A stretch of 64,000 nt of DNA from DATILL01 sp035476575. Lineage in GTDB: Bacteria > Actinomycetota > Actinomycetes > Mycobacteriales > JACQDL01. This document shows, in pieces, positions 46,848-57,383 of this stretch (position 1 is its first letter; each line of letters starts with the position of its first letter). Below the pieces are notes generated by a model that made no database searches, was not told where the DNA came from, and was given only the letters and a program-made list of their open reading frames with translations. The position numbers and the translations under genes were made by a program. The stretch spans positions 1 to 64,000 of the forward strand of contig DATILL010000074.1 in assembly GCA_035476575.1 (NCBI GenBank). Reading direction: 5' to 3'.

Positions 46848-48110
46848 TCAGGACCCGAACTCCCAGGAGTCCAGGTACGCCTGCTGGGCCGGGGTAAGGG
46901 TGTCGATCTCGATGCCCATGGAGGCCAGCTTCAGCCGGGCCACCTCACGGTCGATCGTGGCCGGCACATCGTGCACGCCCGGCTCCAGGTTCTCGTGCTC
47001 CTTGCACAGCCACTCCAGGGTGAGCGCCTGGTCGGCGAAGGACAGGTCCATCACCCCGGCCGGGTGGCCTTCGGCGATGCTGAGGTTGGCCAACCGGCCC
47101 TCGGCCAGCAGCATCACCCGGCGGCCGTCGGCGAGCAGGTACTCATCCAGCGACGGCCGGACGTTCTTCCGCTTGCCGACCGCGTTGCGCTCCAGCCAGC
47201 GTACGTCGATCTCCACGTCGAAATGCCCGCTGTTGGCCAGGATCGCGCCGTCGCGCATCACCGCGAAATGCTCGGCCCGCAGCACGTCCTTGTTGCCGGT
47301 CACCGTGACGAAGAACTCGCCGAGGGTGGCCGCCACCGCCATCGGCAGCACGCGGAAGCCCTCCATGGTGGCGTCCAGCGCGCGCAGCGGCTCGACCTCG
47401 CAGACCACCACGTCCGCGCCCATCCCGCGCAGCCGCTCGGAGACGCCCTTGCCGCAGAAGCCGTACCCGACCACGACCACGGTCTTGCCGGCCAGCAGCG
47501 AGTGGGTGGCCCGGCAGATCGCGTCCACGGTGGACTGCCCGGTGCCGTACCGGTTGTCGAACATCCGCTTGGTGGCGGTGTCGTTGACCGCGACGACCGG
47601 GAACCGCAGCGCACCGGCCCGGGCCATCGCGCGCAGCCGCACCACCCCGGTGGTGGTCTCCTCGCAGCCGGCGCGGATGCCGTCCAGCAGCTCGGTGCGG
47701 GCGGCGTGCAGGGTGTTGACCAGGTCGCAGCCGTCGTCCAGGACGAACTCCGGCTCGCTGTCCAGCACCGCGTTGATGTGCACGTAGTACCCGGTGAGGT
47801 CGACGCCCTTGCGCGCGTGGACGTGCACGCCGTACTCACAGACCATCGCGGCGGCGGCGTCATCCTGGGTGGACAGCGGGTTGGAGGCGCACAGGTGTAC
47901 GTCGGCGCCGCCGACCACGAGGGTGCGCATCAGGTTGGCCGTCTCGGTGGTGATGTGCATGCAGGCCGCGACCCGGGTGCCGGCGAGCGGCCGCTGCACC
48001 GCGAAGCGGTCCCGGATCTGGCGCAGCACCGGCATGGCCCGGTCGGCCCACTCGATGCGGGTGATGCCCTGCTCGGCAAGCGTCAGGTCGCTCACGTCGT
48101 AGTCGGACAC
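46848..48110 (-). CDS. adenosylhomocysteinase-family protein, short (archaeal/SIHH-like) type
   Basis: 420 residues. SAHH core is clear: HITTETANLMRTLVVGGADV, CEETTTGVVRL, VNDTATKRMFDNRYGTGQST, NAD-binding VVVVGYGFCGKGVSERLRGMGA. It lacks the ~40-residue insertion and the C-terminal KPDHYRY tail of the usual bacterial enzyme. This short form resembles archaeal and thermophile homologues, some of which prefer S-inosylhomocysteine. Whether it cleaves SAH or SIH cannot be read here; no SAH deaminase gene is nearby. GTG 48110. Confidence 0.88.
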   Translation of the reverse strand: MSDYDVSDLTLAEQGITRIEWADRAMPVLRQIRDRFAVQRPLAGTRVAACMHITTETANLMRTLVVGGADVHLCASNPLSTQDDAAAAMVCEYGVHVHARKGVDLTGYYVHINAVLDSEPEFVLDDGCDLVNTLHAARTELLDGIRAGCEETTTGVVRLRAMARAGALRFPVVAVNDTATKRMFDNRYGTGQSTVDAICRATHSLLAGKTVVVVGYGFCGKGVSERLRGMGADVVVCEVEPLRALDATMEGFRVLPMAVAATLGEFFVTVTGNKDVLRAEHFAVMRDGAILANSGHFDVEIDVRWLERNAVGKRKNVRPSLDEYLLADGRRVMLLAEGRLANLSIAEGHPAGVMDLSFADQALTLEWLCKEHENLEPGVHDVPATIDREVARLKLASMGIEIDTLTPAQQAYLDSWEFGS

Positions 48111-48156
48111 GCGGCTCGCTTCCCGTCAACATGGCTCACCCTCGTGGGCCGGAGTC

Positions 48157-48198
48157 GCCAGCACCGTGCCACCCGACCTGCGGCGGCACGGTGCTGGC
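48157..48198 (-). terminator. 14-bp hairpin between the two SAHH genes
   Basis: GCCAGCACCGTGCC (48157-48170) and its exact complement (48185-48198) flank a 14-base loop. It follows the second SAHH stop (48228) by 30 bases on the reverse strand. No T-run, so a GC-type terminator or attenuator ahead of SAHH gene 1. Confidence 0.6.
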
Positions 48199-48227
48199 CA
48201 CCTGCGATGTGTCGCCTACCGGCCGGG

Positions 48228-49699
<1,472 letters not shown>

Positions 49700-49700
<1 letters not shown>

Positions 49701-50143
49701 CAACTCTCCTGAACCGAGTCGGGACGGTGGTCCCGGGTCTGCCGCTGCGAGGTGCCACGCCGGGTTGGGGTACCGCGGTGAGCGGCCCGGCGGGCGGCGA
49801 CCTCCAGCAGTTTCTCGTGCTTGTCCTGCTCCCAGCGCAGCCACTCGCTGTCCGGTACGTCGTCCGGGCGGGCCGGAGTGGCCTCGAACCACTCCTCGAC
49901 CGCCCGGCGCAACGGCTCCTCGCCCCGCAGCCGTAGCGCGAACCCGACGTCCTGCAGGCCGATGTCGTAGCGCTCCAGCAGCTCGCGGAGGGTACGCAGC
50001 CGCTGCAGCTCGGCTGGCCCGTAGAGCCGGTACCCTGAGCCGGACCGGGGGGCGTCGATCAGCCCGATCCGCTCGATATAACGCAGCATCCGCGGTGACC
50101 AGCCCGTGGTCTCCGCTGCCTCGTGGATCGTCAGGACATCCAT
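49700..50143 (-). CDS. MerR-family regulator coupled to sahH
   Basis: 147 residues. DVLTIHEAAETTGWSPRMLRYIERIGLIDAPRSGSGYRLYGPAELQRLRTLRELLERYDIGLQDVG is the MerR HTH and dimer helix; the C-terminal part is short and basic with no metal Cys. Start at ATG 50143 or 50152. The stop overlaps the sahH start by one base, so both are probably made from one mRNA and the regulator may control methyl-cycle genes, including itself. Confidence 0.88.
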
Positions 50144-50175
50144 CTTAAGCATCAAGCTTAGCAGAAGAATGTCAA
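50144..50175 (-). promoter_or_regulatory. candidate promoter/operator of the MerR-sahH operon
   Basis: On the reverse strand, TTGACA (50175-50170) is followed by a small inverted repeat TAAGC-TTGAT-GCTTA (50160-50146) overlapping the gene start. Such dyads in a promoter spacer are how MerR proteins usually act. No convincing -10 was found at normal spacing. Confidence 0.4.
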
Positions 50176-50455
50176 GGTTGCCCGTCGGCGCGATCCTCGC
50201 CGAAGATGCACTCGAACCGCCCCAGACGGTACCTTCCCCCGAAAGCATGACGCGTCCGGGGTGGCGGTGGTGATCGGATCCCAGCGGGCAAAATGGGCTT
50301 CCGTCGCGTGCTCGCCTGCCGATCTCGGGAGCGCGACGACGGCACGAGCAACAGACGACGACACCAGCAACGACCCAGCAACGACAGTGGCGACCCTAGA
50401 CGGACGGACAGCCGACGTGTATGACGACTCGCCGACCCGCCGGGCGGGCGGGCAG

Positions 50456-51802
50456 ATGTCCGACGAGCTCGCCCGTGAGCACGTCGAGACGCTGCTCGCT
50501 GCCGCGCGGGAGCTGGCTGACGCCTGCACGATGATCGCCAAGCAGTTGCGCCCGCCGTCGGGCGGGCTCGCACCGCCGGCCGGGCGGGTGCTTGGTCCGG
50601 CGCGCTCCCCGGCCTCCGTGGCGGCCGACCTGCTGGAGCAGACCGCGGACTCCACCGGCGAGACCCGGCGGCTGCTGGCCGCCGTGCTGGACGCCCTGGT
50701 CGGCTCGCCGTCGTCGACGACGACGGCGAGCCGGGCACCGTCGTTGGTCATTCCGCCGCCCCCACCCATCCACGTCCCCACGGAGCACACCATGCAACCC
50801 GATGAGTCGCTGTCCGGCCGGGGGGCCGACGAGCCACCCATGGTCAGCACGTGGAGCCCGGCGTACGGGGGGTCGACGCCGTCGACCGGCGGGTCGTTGT
50901 TCGCCCACGGCAGCGCCCAGGGGCTGGACGGCGGTGTCCACGGCCGGCACGCGCTGGACGAGACCGGCGCCTGGCGGATGGCCGACATCTACGGGCCGGG
51001 CGGCCGGCACTCCACCGAGAACGGGTTCGGCGGGGACGACTACGGCGGGCTGGCGGGCTCGGCGGTGAGCGATGTCCTCGGCGCTATCCCTTTGGCCCGG
51101 ACAGCATCTGGCGCCGAGCTTGCGACCCCTGCCGAGTCGGTTCCTCCGCCGCCGTTCTCGGCAGAGTCGGTCCCCGCCGCGTTCACCTGGGCTCCCGGTA
51201 CCGGCCGGGAGTACGGCGAGCCGCCCGACCCGGGCCTGCTCGCCACGACCGTGCGCCAGGTCGAGGCGTCCCGGCGGCACCTCCAGGCGGCCCTACTCAC
51301 CCTGCGCGAGGCACTCGGGACGGGTGGCGACGTGTCGCTGTTAGCCCTGGTGGAGCGCTCGTTGTCCGCCGTCACGGCCGCCGCCGACCAGCTCCGCGAC
51401 GCGCTTGACCCGGAGCACGCCGAGCAGGTGCTGCCGGGCGAGGCGCGGTACTGCTGCGCGATGCCGTGGGAGCGGCTCTCGCTGGTGCCGGCGTTGGTGG
51501 CGCTGGCCCCGGCCACCGTGCCCGGCGCGACCAAGATCCTCACGGCCCTGGGCTACGACGCCTGGGAAGGGGCCGCGGTGGACGGTCAGCCCCAGGTCGG
51601 CCTGGCCGGCCAGCGGTACCGCGGTCGCGTGGTGCTGCAACAGCTCCGGCTGGCCGGCAGCGGTGAGTGGCAGCTCTACCTGGACTGGGCCGACAGCCAC
51701 GGCCAGCAGCGGTCGGACGTGGAGACCCTCGGTCCGGCCGAGCTGACCGACGACGAGGTGGCCCGCCGGGTCGACGACGCCTTCCGCCGCCGCCTCTCCT
51801 GA
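50456..51802 (+). CDS. hypothetical protein with disordered middle
   Basis: 448 residues from ATG 50456. Helical N-terminus (SDELAREHVETLLAAARELADACTMIAKQL), a Pro/Gly/Ser-rich middle (PSLVIPPPPPIHVPTEH, GGRHSTENGFGG), a helical region (ASRRHLQAALLTLREALG) and a compact C-terminal domain with RVVLQQLRLAGSGEWQLYLDWAD. No family recognised. The frame is open from 50261, but that part has poor codon logic. The ~290 bases before it show no gene. Confidence 0.55.
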   Translation: MSDELAREHVETLLAAARELADACTMIAKQLRPPSGGLAPPAGRVLGPARSPASVAADLLEQTADSTGETRRLLAAVLDALVGSPSSTTTASRAPSLVIPPPPPIHVPTEHTMQPDESLSGRGADEPPMVSTWSPAYGGSTPSTGGSLFAHGSAQGLDGGVHGRHALDETGAWRMADIYGPGGRHSTENGFGGDDYGGLAGSAVSDVLGAIPLARTASGAELATPAESVPPPPFSAESVPAAFTWAPGTGREYGEPPDPGLLATTVRQVEASRRHLQAALLTLREALGTGGDVSLLALVERSLSAVTAAADQLRDALDPEHAEQVLPGEARYCCAMPWERLSLVPALVALAPATVPGATKILTALGYDAWEGAAVDGQPQVGLAGQRYRGRVVLQQLRLAGSGEWQLYLDWADSHGQQRSDVETLGPAELTDDEVARRVDDAFRRRLS

Positions 51803-51807
51803 CCCCC

Positions 51808-51891
51808 TGAGGTCACCACACCGCCGACAGGTCACCACACGGGCCGCCCGGGCAACAACAGGTCACCACACCGCCGAGAGGTCACCACACC
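51808..51891. repeat. core-repeat array 5, convergent gap
   Basis: Four units AGGTCACCACACCG/CG(GG), all in one direction, alternating with CGCCGA(C/G). Between the stops of the hypothetical gene and manA. Confidence 0.88.
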
Positions 51892-51926
51892 GCTGGCGGG
51901 GGCGAGGGCGGCCGGCGGGGCGGCGA

Positions 51927-53144
51927 TCACGTCATGTTGGTGGTGGCGCGGAAGAGAGCGCCGCTGCCGGCCAGGGTCACCTTCTGCGCGCTCGCCGGCA
52001 GGTATGCCGACTCGCCCCGGGCCAGCAGCACGGAGCAGGCAGCATCCGAGCGCGCCCCGACCACCCCGTCGGACACCGCGGACACCTCGACCGAGCCCTC
52101 GACGCACAGCAGGATCTGCGGCTGGCCACCGTCCACAACTGACGGAATGTCGGTCAGCTCGATCCGGGACAGCCGGAACTCCCGGACCGGCACCCGGTAG
52201 ACCAGCTCCCCGCACGGCGCGCGGTACGGCGTGACCAGCGACGGCGGGCCGTCGGAACAGTCCAGCACCCGCAGCAGCTCCGGCACGTCGACGTGCTTGC
52301 CGGTAAGCCCGCCACGCAGCACGTTGTCGGAGCTCGCCATGATCTCCACGGCGGTGCCGGACAGGTAGGCATGTGGGCTGCCTGGTGGGATGAACATCGC
52401 CTCGCCAGGCGCCAGCACGACATAGTTCAGCAGCAGCGCGATGACCACCCCTGGGTCTCCGGGGTACCGCCCGGCCAGCGCCGCGACCTCACGCCGAGCC
52501 GCACCGAGCTCACCGTCCGGATGAGCGCGGCAGGCCGCCGCCACCGCGTCCACCAGCGCGGACCGCGGCTCGGTCGGCGCGGTCAGGATCGCGGTCACCA
52601 CCCGGTGCAGCCCCGCCGGCCCCGGCTCCGCCCGCAGCGACTCCACGTACGGCGTCAGCGCCGGCACGCCGAGCCCGGCTAGCAGCCGCACCGTACCTGC
52701 CACCGGCCGGAACCCGCCGAACGCCCGGAACGGCGTCAGCGCGCAGACCAGCTCCGGCTTGTGGTTAGGGTCCCGGTAGTTGCGGTCCGGCGCGTCGATC
52801 GGGACGCCGCGCGCGTTCTCCGCCGCGAAACCCCGTCGTGCCTGCGCCAGGGTCGGGTGGGCCTGGATCGACAGCGGCTCCGCCGCGGCCAGCACCTTGA
52901 GCAGGAACGGCAGCTTCGGCCCGAGCTCCGCCGCCACCGGAGCACCGAGCTCGCCGTCCGGGTCGGCCTTGACCCGGTCCAGCAGGCTGCCGGCACCGTC
53001 CAGAGTGGACGGTGCGGACGGGTGCGCGCCCATCCACAGCTCCGCCTGCGGCGCGCCGGTGGGCGGCACGCCGAGCAGCTCCGGGATGGCCGTGGTCGAC
53101 CCCCACTGGTACGGCCGGATGGCGTTGGTCAGCCGGTAGATCAC
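51927..53144 (-). CDS. manA: mannose-6-phosphate isomerase, type I
   Basis: 405 residues. Zinc-site motifs QAHPTLAQA, NHKPELV, and EAMFIPPGSPHAYLSG, with Gln, His, Glu and His ligands in usual places. It interconverts mannose-6-P and fructose-6-P, feeding GDP-mannose for glycans and lipids. The neighbours SIS gene and manB follow the mycobacterial Rv3255c-Rv3257c order, but here with a cation transporter between. Confidence 0.95.
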   Translation of the reverse strand: MIYRLTNAIRPYQWGSTTAIPELLGVPPTGAPQAELWMGAHPSAPSTLDGAGSLLDRVKADPDGELGAPVAAELGPKLPFLLKVLAAAEPLSIQAHPTLAQARRGFAAENARGVPIDAPDRNYRDPNHKPELVCALTPFRAFGGFRPVAGTVRLLAGLGVPALTPYVESLRAEPGPAGLHRVVTAILTAPTEPRSALVDAVAAACRAHPDGELGAARREVAALAGRYPGDPGVVIALLLNYVVLAPGEAMFIPPGSPHAYLSGTAVEIMASSDNVLRGGLTGKHVDVPELLRVLDCSDGPPSLVTPYRAPCGELVYRVPVREFRLSRIELTDIPSVVDGGQPQILLCVEGSVEVSAVSDGVVGARSDAACSVLLARGESAYLPASAQKVTLAGSGALFRATTNMT

Positions 53145-53157
53145 CGTGTTGGTTCCC

Positions 53158-54096
53158 TCACGACGTCGGCTCCGCGACGGTGGCCGGAGCGGGGCGGTAC
53201 AGGTCCGGTTCGAGGTAGATCACCTGGGCGGCCGGCTCGGCGGCGCGGATCCGGCGCTCGGCGGCGTTGATCTCCGCGGCCACCCGCGCCACGTCCGGCG
53301 AGCCGGCGAAGGAGATCTTGGCCGCGACGAGCAGCTCGTCCGGGCCGAGATGCATGGTACGCAGATGGATGATCTTCTCGATCGCACCGCCGACCAGCGC
53401 GGACCGGATCCGGCGCAGCGCACGCGGGTCAGCGGCCTCGCCGATCAGCAGGCTCTTGGTCTCCACGATCAGCACAGCCGCGATCAGGCCGAGCAGGATC
53501 CCGATGCCGACCGTACCGATGCCGTCCCAGTACGGGTCGCCGGTGATCCACGTCAGGCCGACGCCGAACAGCGCGAACACCAGCCCGAGCAGCGCCCCCG
53601 CGTCCTCCAGCAGCACCACCGGCAGCTCGGGCGCCTTGGCCCGCCGGATGAACACCGTCCAGCTCGCCTTGCCCCGGATCCGGTTGGACTCGACGATCGC
53701 GGTCCGGAACGAGAACCCCTCCAGCCCGATCGCGACGACCAAGACGGCAAGCGCGACGACCGGCCGCTCCAGGTCGTGCGGGTGCAGCAGCTTCTGCACG
53801 CCCTCGTACAGCGCGAACAGCGACCCGAGGGAGAAGATCACCAACGCGACCACGAAGGCGTAGAAGTACCGGTCCCGGCCGTAGCCGAACGGGTGCTCCT
53901 CGGTGGCCTCGCGGCGGGCCCGGCGCTGGCCGACCAGCAGCAGCCCCTGGTTGCCCGAGTCGGCCGCCGAGTGCACCGACTCGGCCAGCATCGACGACGA
54001 CCCGGTAAGTAGGAACGCCACGAACTTGGACACCGCGATCCCCAGGTTCGCCGCCAGCGCGGCGACGATGGCCCTGGTGCTGCCTCCGGTACTCAT
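53158..54096 (-). CDS. cation diffusion facilitator family transporter
   Basis: 312 residues. Six TM helices; AESVHSAADSGNQG holds HxxxD and the second site is LEDAGALLGL (E-D where H-D is usual). EEHPFGYGRDRYFYAFVVALVIFSLG is family typical. It likely moves Zn2+ or Mn2+ out of the cytoplasm. Mannose-6-P isomerase is a zinc enzyme, a possible reason for the neighbourhood (inference). Confidence 0.9.
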   Translation of the reverse strand: MSTGGSTRAIVAALAANLGIAVSKFVAFLLTGSSSMLAESVHSAADSGNQGLLLVGQRRARREATEEHPFGYGRDRYFYAFVVALVIFSLGSLFALYEGVQKLLHPHDLERPVVALAVLVVAIGLEGFSFRTAIVESNRIRGKASWTVFIRRAKAPELPVVLLEDAGALLGLVFALFGVGLTWITGDPYWDGIGTVGIGILLGLIAAVLIVETKSLLIGEAADPRALRRIRSALVGGAIEKIIHLRTMHLGPDELLVAAKISFAGSPDVARVAAEINAAERRIRAAEPAAQVIYLEPDLYRPAPATVAEPTS

Positions 54097-54121
54097 CCCT
54101 CGATCCTTCCGACCCGGGACC

Positions 54122-55240
54122 CTAGCCCTCGCCCAGCCGGACGCCGGCGGGATCGACTCCGGCCGCTAGTCCACAGTAGACAGACGCGAAGTCGGCCAGC
54201 GCCAGCACCGACGCCAGCCGCTCCAGCGGCTCTTCCCCTTCCGCGATCAGCTCACTCACGCCGATCCCGCCGTCGGCGGCCCGCCGCCGGGCCAGCTCGA
54301 CGTAGCGCCGGGACAGGTCGTCCTCGGCCAGGTCGTCGCGCAGCAGCACCAGCCGGGGGCGCGGCAATGCGGACTCCGCGACCCGGTCGCGAAAGAAGTC
54401 GTCCATAGCGGAAAGTGGTACGTCGAGGACGCCGCCAGCCTCCCGGGCCGCGGCCGGGAGGGTCCCCCAGACCGCCACCCGGCCGGCGTTCCCGGCAAGC
54501 TGTACGGCGAGCCGGCGAGCCGCCACCCCGGCCAGCGGCGTGGACCCCCACACCACCGCCGGACCCGAGCCAGCCAGCTCCAGCCCCAGCGCCTTGCCCG
54601 CGTTGACAAACGTCTCGCTGCCCGGCCGGCACCGCTCCGCGGCCACGTCGAGCGCGTCCGCGGCAGCGCGCAGGTCGATGTCGGTGAGCCGTATCAGACC
54701 GGCGTGGGCGGCGCCGATGAGCACTGGCGTGGCCAGGCTCCAGAACAACGCCCGGCTCGGCCCGCGCAACGGCAGCCCGACGTACGGCGAGCGGCCCCGG
54801 GACGCCACCGCCTCGGCCAGCGGGGTGCCCGGCGGGCCGACGCCGAGCATCGGCACGCCGCGCCGGACGGCCATCTCCACCGTGGTGAGGGTGCTGTCGT
54901 CGGTGCCGGTCTGCGAGACGACCAGAAGCACGTCCGCCGGCCCGACCCACAGCGGCAGCGGCTGGCCGCTGAGCGTCACGACCGGCGCTGGGGCGTCCGG
55001 GCCGGCCAACGCCCAGAGCAGGTCGCCGAGCGCGGCCACCGGCCCGTCGGTGACCAGCACCGCGGCCCGGGGCGGCACGCCACCGGACGGATCGCCGACA
55101 CCGGCCTCGGTCGTGAGCTGGATGGCCTCGCGGAGCTGCGGCCCGGAGGTGGCGACGGCGCGCAGCATGCCCCCCGGGTCGGCGGCGGCGAGGCGCTGCG
55201 GGTCGTCCAGCAGGGCCTCGTCAACGGGTTTGTAGGTCAT
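54122..55240 (-). CDS. SIS-domain protein (Rv3256c-like)
   Basis: 372 residues. Sugar isomerase (SIS) pattern: VLLVVSQTGTDDSTLTTVEMAVRRGVPMLGV and VWGSTPLAGVAARRLAVQLAGNAGRVAVWG. Always seen between manA and manB in actinobacteria. It resembles bifunctional phosphoglucose/phosphomannose isomerases of archaea. Catalytic residues not confirmed. ATG 55240. Confidence 0.87.
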   Translation of the reverse strand: MTYKPVDEALLDDPQRLAAADPGGMLRAVATSGPQLREAIQLTTEAGVGDPSGGVPPRAAVLVTDGPVAALGDLLWALAGPDAPAPVVTLSGQPLPLWVGPADVLLVVSQTGTDDSTLTTVEMAVRRGVPMLGVGPPGTPLAEAVASRGRSPYVGLPLRGPSRALFWSLATPVLIGAAHAGLIRLTDIDLRAAADALDVAAERCRPGSETFVNAGKALGLELAGSGPAVVWGSTPLAGVAARRLAVQLAGNAGRVAVWGTLPAAAREAGGVLDVPLSAMDDFFRDRVAESALPRPRLVLLRDDLAEDDLSRRYVELARRRAADGGIGVSELIAEGEEPLERLASVLALADFASVYCGLAAGVDPAGVRLGEG

Positions 55241-55244
55241 CCGG

Positions 55245-55418
55245 TCACGAGCCCGGCCGGCGAGCTTCGTCGACGAGCAGCACCGGGATGTCGTCGCGAA
55301 CCGGGTAGGCCAGGCCGCAGCCGGTGCAGGCCAGCTCGCCGGCCGCGTCGTCCTGGCGGAGCGCGGCATGGCAGTCCGGGCAGGCCAGGATCTCCAGCAG
55401 CGCGGGGTCGAGGTTCAT
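55245..55418 (-). CDS. Trm112-family zinc-ribbon protein
   Basis: 57 residues. LACPDCHAALRQ and ACTGCGLAYPVRDDIPVLLVDEAR give the two Cys pairs and end of the Trm112 family, which supports methyltransferase partners. Start ATG 55418 with GGGAG nearby. Inserted between manB and the SIS gene, 4 and 13 bases apart. Confidence 0.9.
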   Translation of the reverse strand: MNLDPALLEILACPDCHAALRQDDAAGELACTGCGLAYPVRDDIPVLLVDEARRPGS

Positions 55419-55431
55419 CTGAGGGCTCCCT

Positions 55432-56820
55432 TCAGGCACGAACGACGGCGAGCACCTCGTCGCGCAGCGACGCCATCGCGCCCTCGTCCGGCCCCTCGAC
55501 GTTCAGCCGCAGCAACGGCTCGGTGTTCGACGGGCGGAGGTTGAACCAGCTCCCGTCGGGCAGCCGCACGGTCAGGCCGTCCAGATGGTCGACGCGAGCG
55601 CCGTCCCGCACCGCGAACGCCACCTCGACCGCGGCCAGCCGCCCGGTCTGGTCACCCACCCGCGAGTTGATCTCACCGGAGGCGATGTAGCGGACGAGCT
55701 CGCTGGTCAGCGCGGACAGTGGCCCATCCTGCTCGCCCACCGCAGCCAGCACGTGCAGCGCCGCGAGCATGCCGGTGTCGGCCCGCCAGAAGTCACGGAA
55801 ATAGTAGTGCGCGGAGTGCTCGCCGCCGAAGATCGCGCCGGTCTCGGCCATCCGCTCCTTGATAAAGGAGTGCCCGACCCGGGTCCGGATCGGCTTGCCG
55901 CCGTGCTCGACCACGATCTCGGGCACCGCGCTGGAGGTGATCAGGTTGTGGATGATCGTGCCGCCAGGCTCCTTGGCCAGCTCCCGGGTGGCCACCAGGG
56001 CGGTGATCGCGCTGGGCGAGACGGGGTCGCCGTGCTCGTCGACGACGAAGCAACGGTCAGCGTCACCGTCGAAAGCGAGCCCGAGGTCGGCGCCATGCTC
56101 GCGGACCGCGGCCCGCAGGTCGACGATGTTAGCCGGGTCGAGCGGGTTGGCCTCGTGGTTGGGGAAGGTGCCGTCGAGCTCGAAGTACAGCGGAACGATG
56201 TCCAGTGGCAGGGCGGCCAGCACGGCGTCGCCGAGCACCGCGGGCACGGTGTAGCCACCCATCCCGTTGCCGGCGTCGACCACGACCGTGAGCCGGCGGA
56301 TGCCGGACAGGTCGACCAGGCCGCGCAGGTAGCGCGCGTACTCGGTCAGCAGGTCACGCTGGCTGACCGTGCCCGGCGGGCCGTCGTACGCCGGCAGCCC
56401 GGCGCCGTCCGGGCCGTTGAGCGCCGCCTCGGCCATCGCCCGGATGTCGGCGAGGCCGGTGTCCTGCCCGACCGGTGCGGCACCGGCCCGGCACAGCTTG
56501 ACGCCGTTGTACCGGGCCGGGTTGTGGCTGGCGGTGAACATCGCGCCGGGCAGGCCGAGCTGGCCAGAGGCGAAGTACAGCAGGTCGGTGGAGCCCAGCC
56601 CCGCCTCGACCACGTCAGCGCCCTGGCCGGTGGCCCCGGCGGCGAACGCCGCGGCCAGGCCGGGTGAGCTCGGCCGCATGTCGTACGCGGTGACGATCGT
56701 GCGCGCGTCGGTGACCCGGACGAAGGCCGCGCCCAATGCTCGGGCGACGTCCTCGTCGAGGTCATCGGGCACGACGCCGCGCACGTCGTAGGCCTTGACG
56801 ATCGACGACAGGTCTCGCAT
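55432..56820 (-). CDS. manB: phosphomannomutase/phosphoglucomutase
   Basis: 462 residues. Active-site Ser loop FTASHNPARYNGVK, metal loop AFDGDADRC, sugar loop GGEHSAHYYF, and phosphate site RPSNTEPLLRLNVEG. Interconverts mannose-6-P and mannose-1-P for GDP-mannose. ATG 56820 with AAGGGA. It starts 87 bases after the DUF3499 gene's stop. Confidence 0.96.
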   Translation of the reverse strand: MRDLSSIVKAYDVRGVVPDDLDEDVARALGAAFVRVTDARTIVTAYDMRPSSPGLAAAFAAGATGQGADVVEAGLGSTDLLYFASGQLGLPGAMFTASHNPARYNGVKLCRAGAAPVGQDTGLADIRAMAEAALNGPDGAGLPAYDGPPGTVSQRDLLTEYARYLRGLVDLSGIRRLTVVVDAGNGMGGYTVPAVLGDAVLAALPLDIVPLYFELDGTFPNHEANPLDPANIVDLRAAVREHGADLGLAFDGDADRCFVVDEHGDPVSPSAITALVATRELAKEPGGTIIHNLITSSAVPEIVVEHGGKPIRTRVGHSFIKERMAETGAIFGGEHSAHYYFRDFWRADTGMLAALHVLAAVGEQDGPLSALTSELVRYIASGEINSRVGDQTGRLAAVEVAFAVRDGARVDHLDGLTVRLPDGSWFNLRPSNTEPLLRLNVEGPDEGAMASLRDEVLAVVRA

Positions 56821-56907
56821 GGGCGTCCCTTCGGGCTCGCGTACGGCGCCGCCGAGCCTACAGCGCGGCACCGACCGGACCGGCAGCCGACCGGACCGGG
56901 CGCCGGG

Positions 56908-57282
56908 CTACCGGCTAGGGTCCGGCAACGCCCGCAGATGGCCGCGGCGACCATTCGCCGGCCCCCCGGGAGGTCCGGCCGCGGATCCGGCGGTCGCGGG
57001 CCGCGGCTCGGACCGGGCCGCCTCACGCACCGCGTTGGCCAGCGCCTCCAGGTCGTCGCCGGTTGGCGCCGGCAGGGTGAACTCGCCCTCGTGCCGCACG
57101 ACGTCCCACCCCTTCGGGGCGGTCAGCCGCACGGCGTGTGCCTCGCACAGGTCGTAGCTGTGCGGCTCGGAGTACGTCGCAAGCGGCCCGACCACGGCGG
57201 TGGAGTCGGCGTACACGTACGTCAATGTCGCCACCGCTGGGTCGCTGCACCCACTCCGGGAGCAGCGCCGGACATGCCTCAC
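56908..57282 (-). CDS. DUF3499 zinc-binding protein (Rv3258c-like)
   Basis: 124 residues. RHVRRCSRSGCSDPAVATLTYVYADSTAVVGPLATYSEPHSYDLCEAHAVRL has two CxxxxC/CxxH pairs, typical of DUF3499. Start GTG 57282 is chosen since it gives the family start. A small protein of unknown role in mannose and cell-wall context. Confidence 0.92.
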   Translation of the reverse strand: MRHVRRCSRSGCSDPAVATLTYVYADSTAVVGPLATYSEPHSYDLCEAHAVRLTAPKGWDVVRHEGEFTLPAPTGDDLEALANAVREAARSEPRPATAGSAAGPPGGPANGRRGHLRALPDPSR

Positions 57283-57383
57283 GCCGGGTACGTTAGCCCG
57301 CATCCGCCCCGCGTGGCGGCACTGGCGTGTCGTGTCGCGCACCCGTTCGGGTGGTGGGCTGGTACGGCGTTACAGTGCGGCCC

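Noticed and set aside
48111..48227. Possible SAH riboswitch upstream of the short SAHH gene
   Set aside because: Only a simple 14-bp hairpin is present; I cannot match the conserved core of the SAH riboswitch.
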